Of a stretch of DNA of 6,665 bases, positions 5,867 through 6,665 are shown in pieces (position 1 is the first letter of the stretch; every line of letters begins with the position of its first letter). The DNA is from JBCDCU01 sp039180865. Its GTDB lineage: Bacteria > Pseudomonadota > Alphaproteobacteria > Rhizobiales > JACESI01. A model generated the notes under the pieces. The model did no database searches, was not told the origin of the DNA, and saw only the letters and a program-made list of their open reading frames with translations. The DNA lies in assembly GCA_039180865.1 (NCBI GenBank), contig JBCDCZ010000253.1, positions 1 through 6,665 of the forward strand. Reading direction: 5' to 3'. The position numbers were made by a program, and so were the translations under genes.

Positions 5867-6643
5867 TTAGATCTTCCAACCGATATGCAAAACAACCGCG
5901 CCACCGGAATACGAACGGAAGCTGACTTCGCTGAAACCTGCCCGTTCGATCATAGCTTTGAAACGTTCAGGCTTTGGAAACTTGCGGATCGACTCAACGA
6001 GGTAGCGATAGGAATCCTGGTCTCCTGTCACGAGCTGGCCGATAACGGGAATGACATTGAAGGAATAAGCATCGTAGATCTTATCAAACCCCGGCACATC
6101 CGCGCTTGAGAACTCCAGGCAAAGGAACCTGCCACCGCGGCGCAGGACCCGATACGCTTCACTCAGCGCAGCATCGATCCGTGGCACATTCCGGATTCCG
6201 AAGGCAATCGTATAGGTATCAAAGGATGAAGATTCGAACGGCAATTCTTCAGCGTTACCTTCGACGAAGTTGATATCGGAGAAGCCGCGTTTTTCAGCAC
6301 GTTCACGGCCAACAGCCAGCATTGACGCATTGATGTCGAGCACCGTTGACCGGACCGTTCCCTTCGCGCGCTCGCGTACGCGAAAGGCGATATCCCCAGT
6401 GCCACCTGCAACATCGAGATGGTCGAGCGTAGCACCTTGTCGGGGTAATCCAGCAACACTGACCATGGCATCCTTCCACAACCGGTGAATGCCAGCCGAC
6501 ATCAGGTCGTTCATGATGTCATAGCGACGCGCCACGGAATGGAATACGTCGTCTACCAGGTCCTGTTTTTCGTCCACATCGACCGTGCGGTATCCGAAAG
6601 AAGCTGTGCCCTCTTTCGAAGCGCCTTTCGTTGCATCTGCCAT
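5867..6643 (-). CDS. ubiE: UbiE, demethylmenaquinone/ubiquinone C-methyltransferase
   Basis: UbiE is an S-adenosylmethionine-dependent C-methyltransferase that methylates the benzoquinol ring in ubiquinone synthesis (and demethylmenaquinol where menaquinone is made). The 258-residue protein carries the family opening: FGYRTV (16-21), then VFHSVARRYDIMNDLMS (33-49) and HRLWKD (53-58). The SAM-binding motif I is LDVAGGTGDI (76-85), followed by Asp103, which should bind the ribose hydroxyls, and EGNAEELPF (128-136). The second signature region is RVLRRGGRFLCLEFS (165-179), preceded by AFGIRNV (147-153). ATG 6643 is chosen over the in-frame GTG at 6655 because AAGGTGG (6652-6658) gives an excellent ribosome binding site and contains that GTG. 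It is the first gene of the five-gene operon visible here; the promoter is expected beyond the window edge. Confidence 0.96.
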   Translation of the reverse strand: MADATKGASKEGTASFGYRTVDVDEKQDLVDDVFHSVARRYDIMNDLMSAGIHRLWKDAMVSVAGLPRQGATLDHLDVAGGTGDIAFRVRERAKGTVRSTVLDINASMLAVGRERAEKRGFSDINFVEGNAEELPFESSSFDTYTIAFGIRNVPRIDAALSEAYRVLRRGGRFLCLEFSSADVPGFDKIYDAYSFNVIPVIGQLVTGDQDSYRYLVESIRKFPKPERFKAMIERAGFSEVSFRSYSGGAVVLHIGWKI

Positions 6644-6651
6644 TTTACGTT

Positions 6652-6658
6652 CCACCTT
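6652..6658 (-). promoter_or_regulatory. ubiE: Strong ribosome binding site of ubiE
   Basis: AAGGTGG on the minus strand lies eight bases upstream of ATG 6643 and is complementary to the 16S rRNA tail. It includes the GTG at 6655, which is therefore unlikely to be the start codon. Confidence 0.7.
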
Positions 6659-6665
6659 GTGACAA

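Noticed and set aside
6644..6655. GTG start for ubiE at 6655
   Set aside because: The GTG is part of the AAGGTGG ribosome binding site that serves ATG 6643.

Overview
The window looks like core chromosome of an alphaproteobacterium, most likely in the Hyphomicrobiales (Rhizobiales). This rests on the rhizobial-type sequences of UbiE, UbiB, CoaBC, Dut and the MoeB/ThiF protein, and on their packing into one operon. I recall the ubiE-ubiB-coaBC block in rhizobia as lying near mutM and dnaA, but neither gene is in the window. Genus cannot be decided. Base composition looks moderately GC-rich throughout (estimated by eye, not computed), and nothing suggests a mobile element.

Left part (1-607, + strand): the window opens inside the last codons of a gene whose C-terminus resembles TerB-like DUF533 proteins. 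Eight bases after its stop comes a small gene for a secreted, cysteine-containing protein of unknown function. A GC-rich hairpin separates it from the next, convergent gene.

Middle part (658-1813): a MAPEG-family membrane protein (- strand) and a TetR-family regulator (+ strand) diverge from a 178-base intergenic region. That region holds two related 24-base palindromes whose centres are 38 bases apart. They are the clearest regulatory signal in the window and are probably operators for the TetR protein, controlling itself and the MAPEG gene. The regulator has only two cysteines, arranged as CxxC in its ligand-binding domain.

Right part (1836-6643, - strand): five genes, ubiE, ubiB, coaBC, dut and a moeB/thiF-like gene, run in one direction with gaps of 9, 9, 5 and 3 bases, so they almost certainly form one transcript. 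ubiE and ubiB serve ubiquinone synthesis. coaBC makes 4'-phosphopantetheine for coenzyme A. dut removes dUTP and supplies dUMP. The last gene encodes a ubiquitin-activating-like adenylyltransferase. The window ends 22 bases upstream of the ubiE start, so the operon promoter is probably outside it.

I found no RNA genes, CRISPR arrays, insertion sequences or convincing undescribed multi-gene system. The points most worth a second look are the paired operators with the CxxC regulator, a CoaC domain lacking the catalytic-flap cysteine known from E. coli, a MoeB/ThiF protein without the usual zinc cysteines, and a UbiB with DGG in place of DFG.
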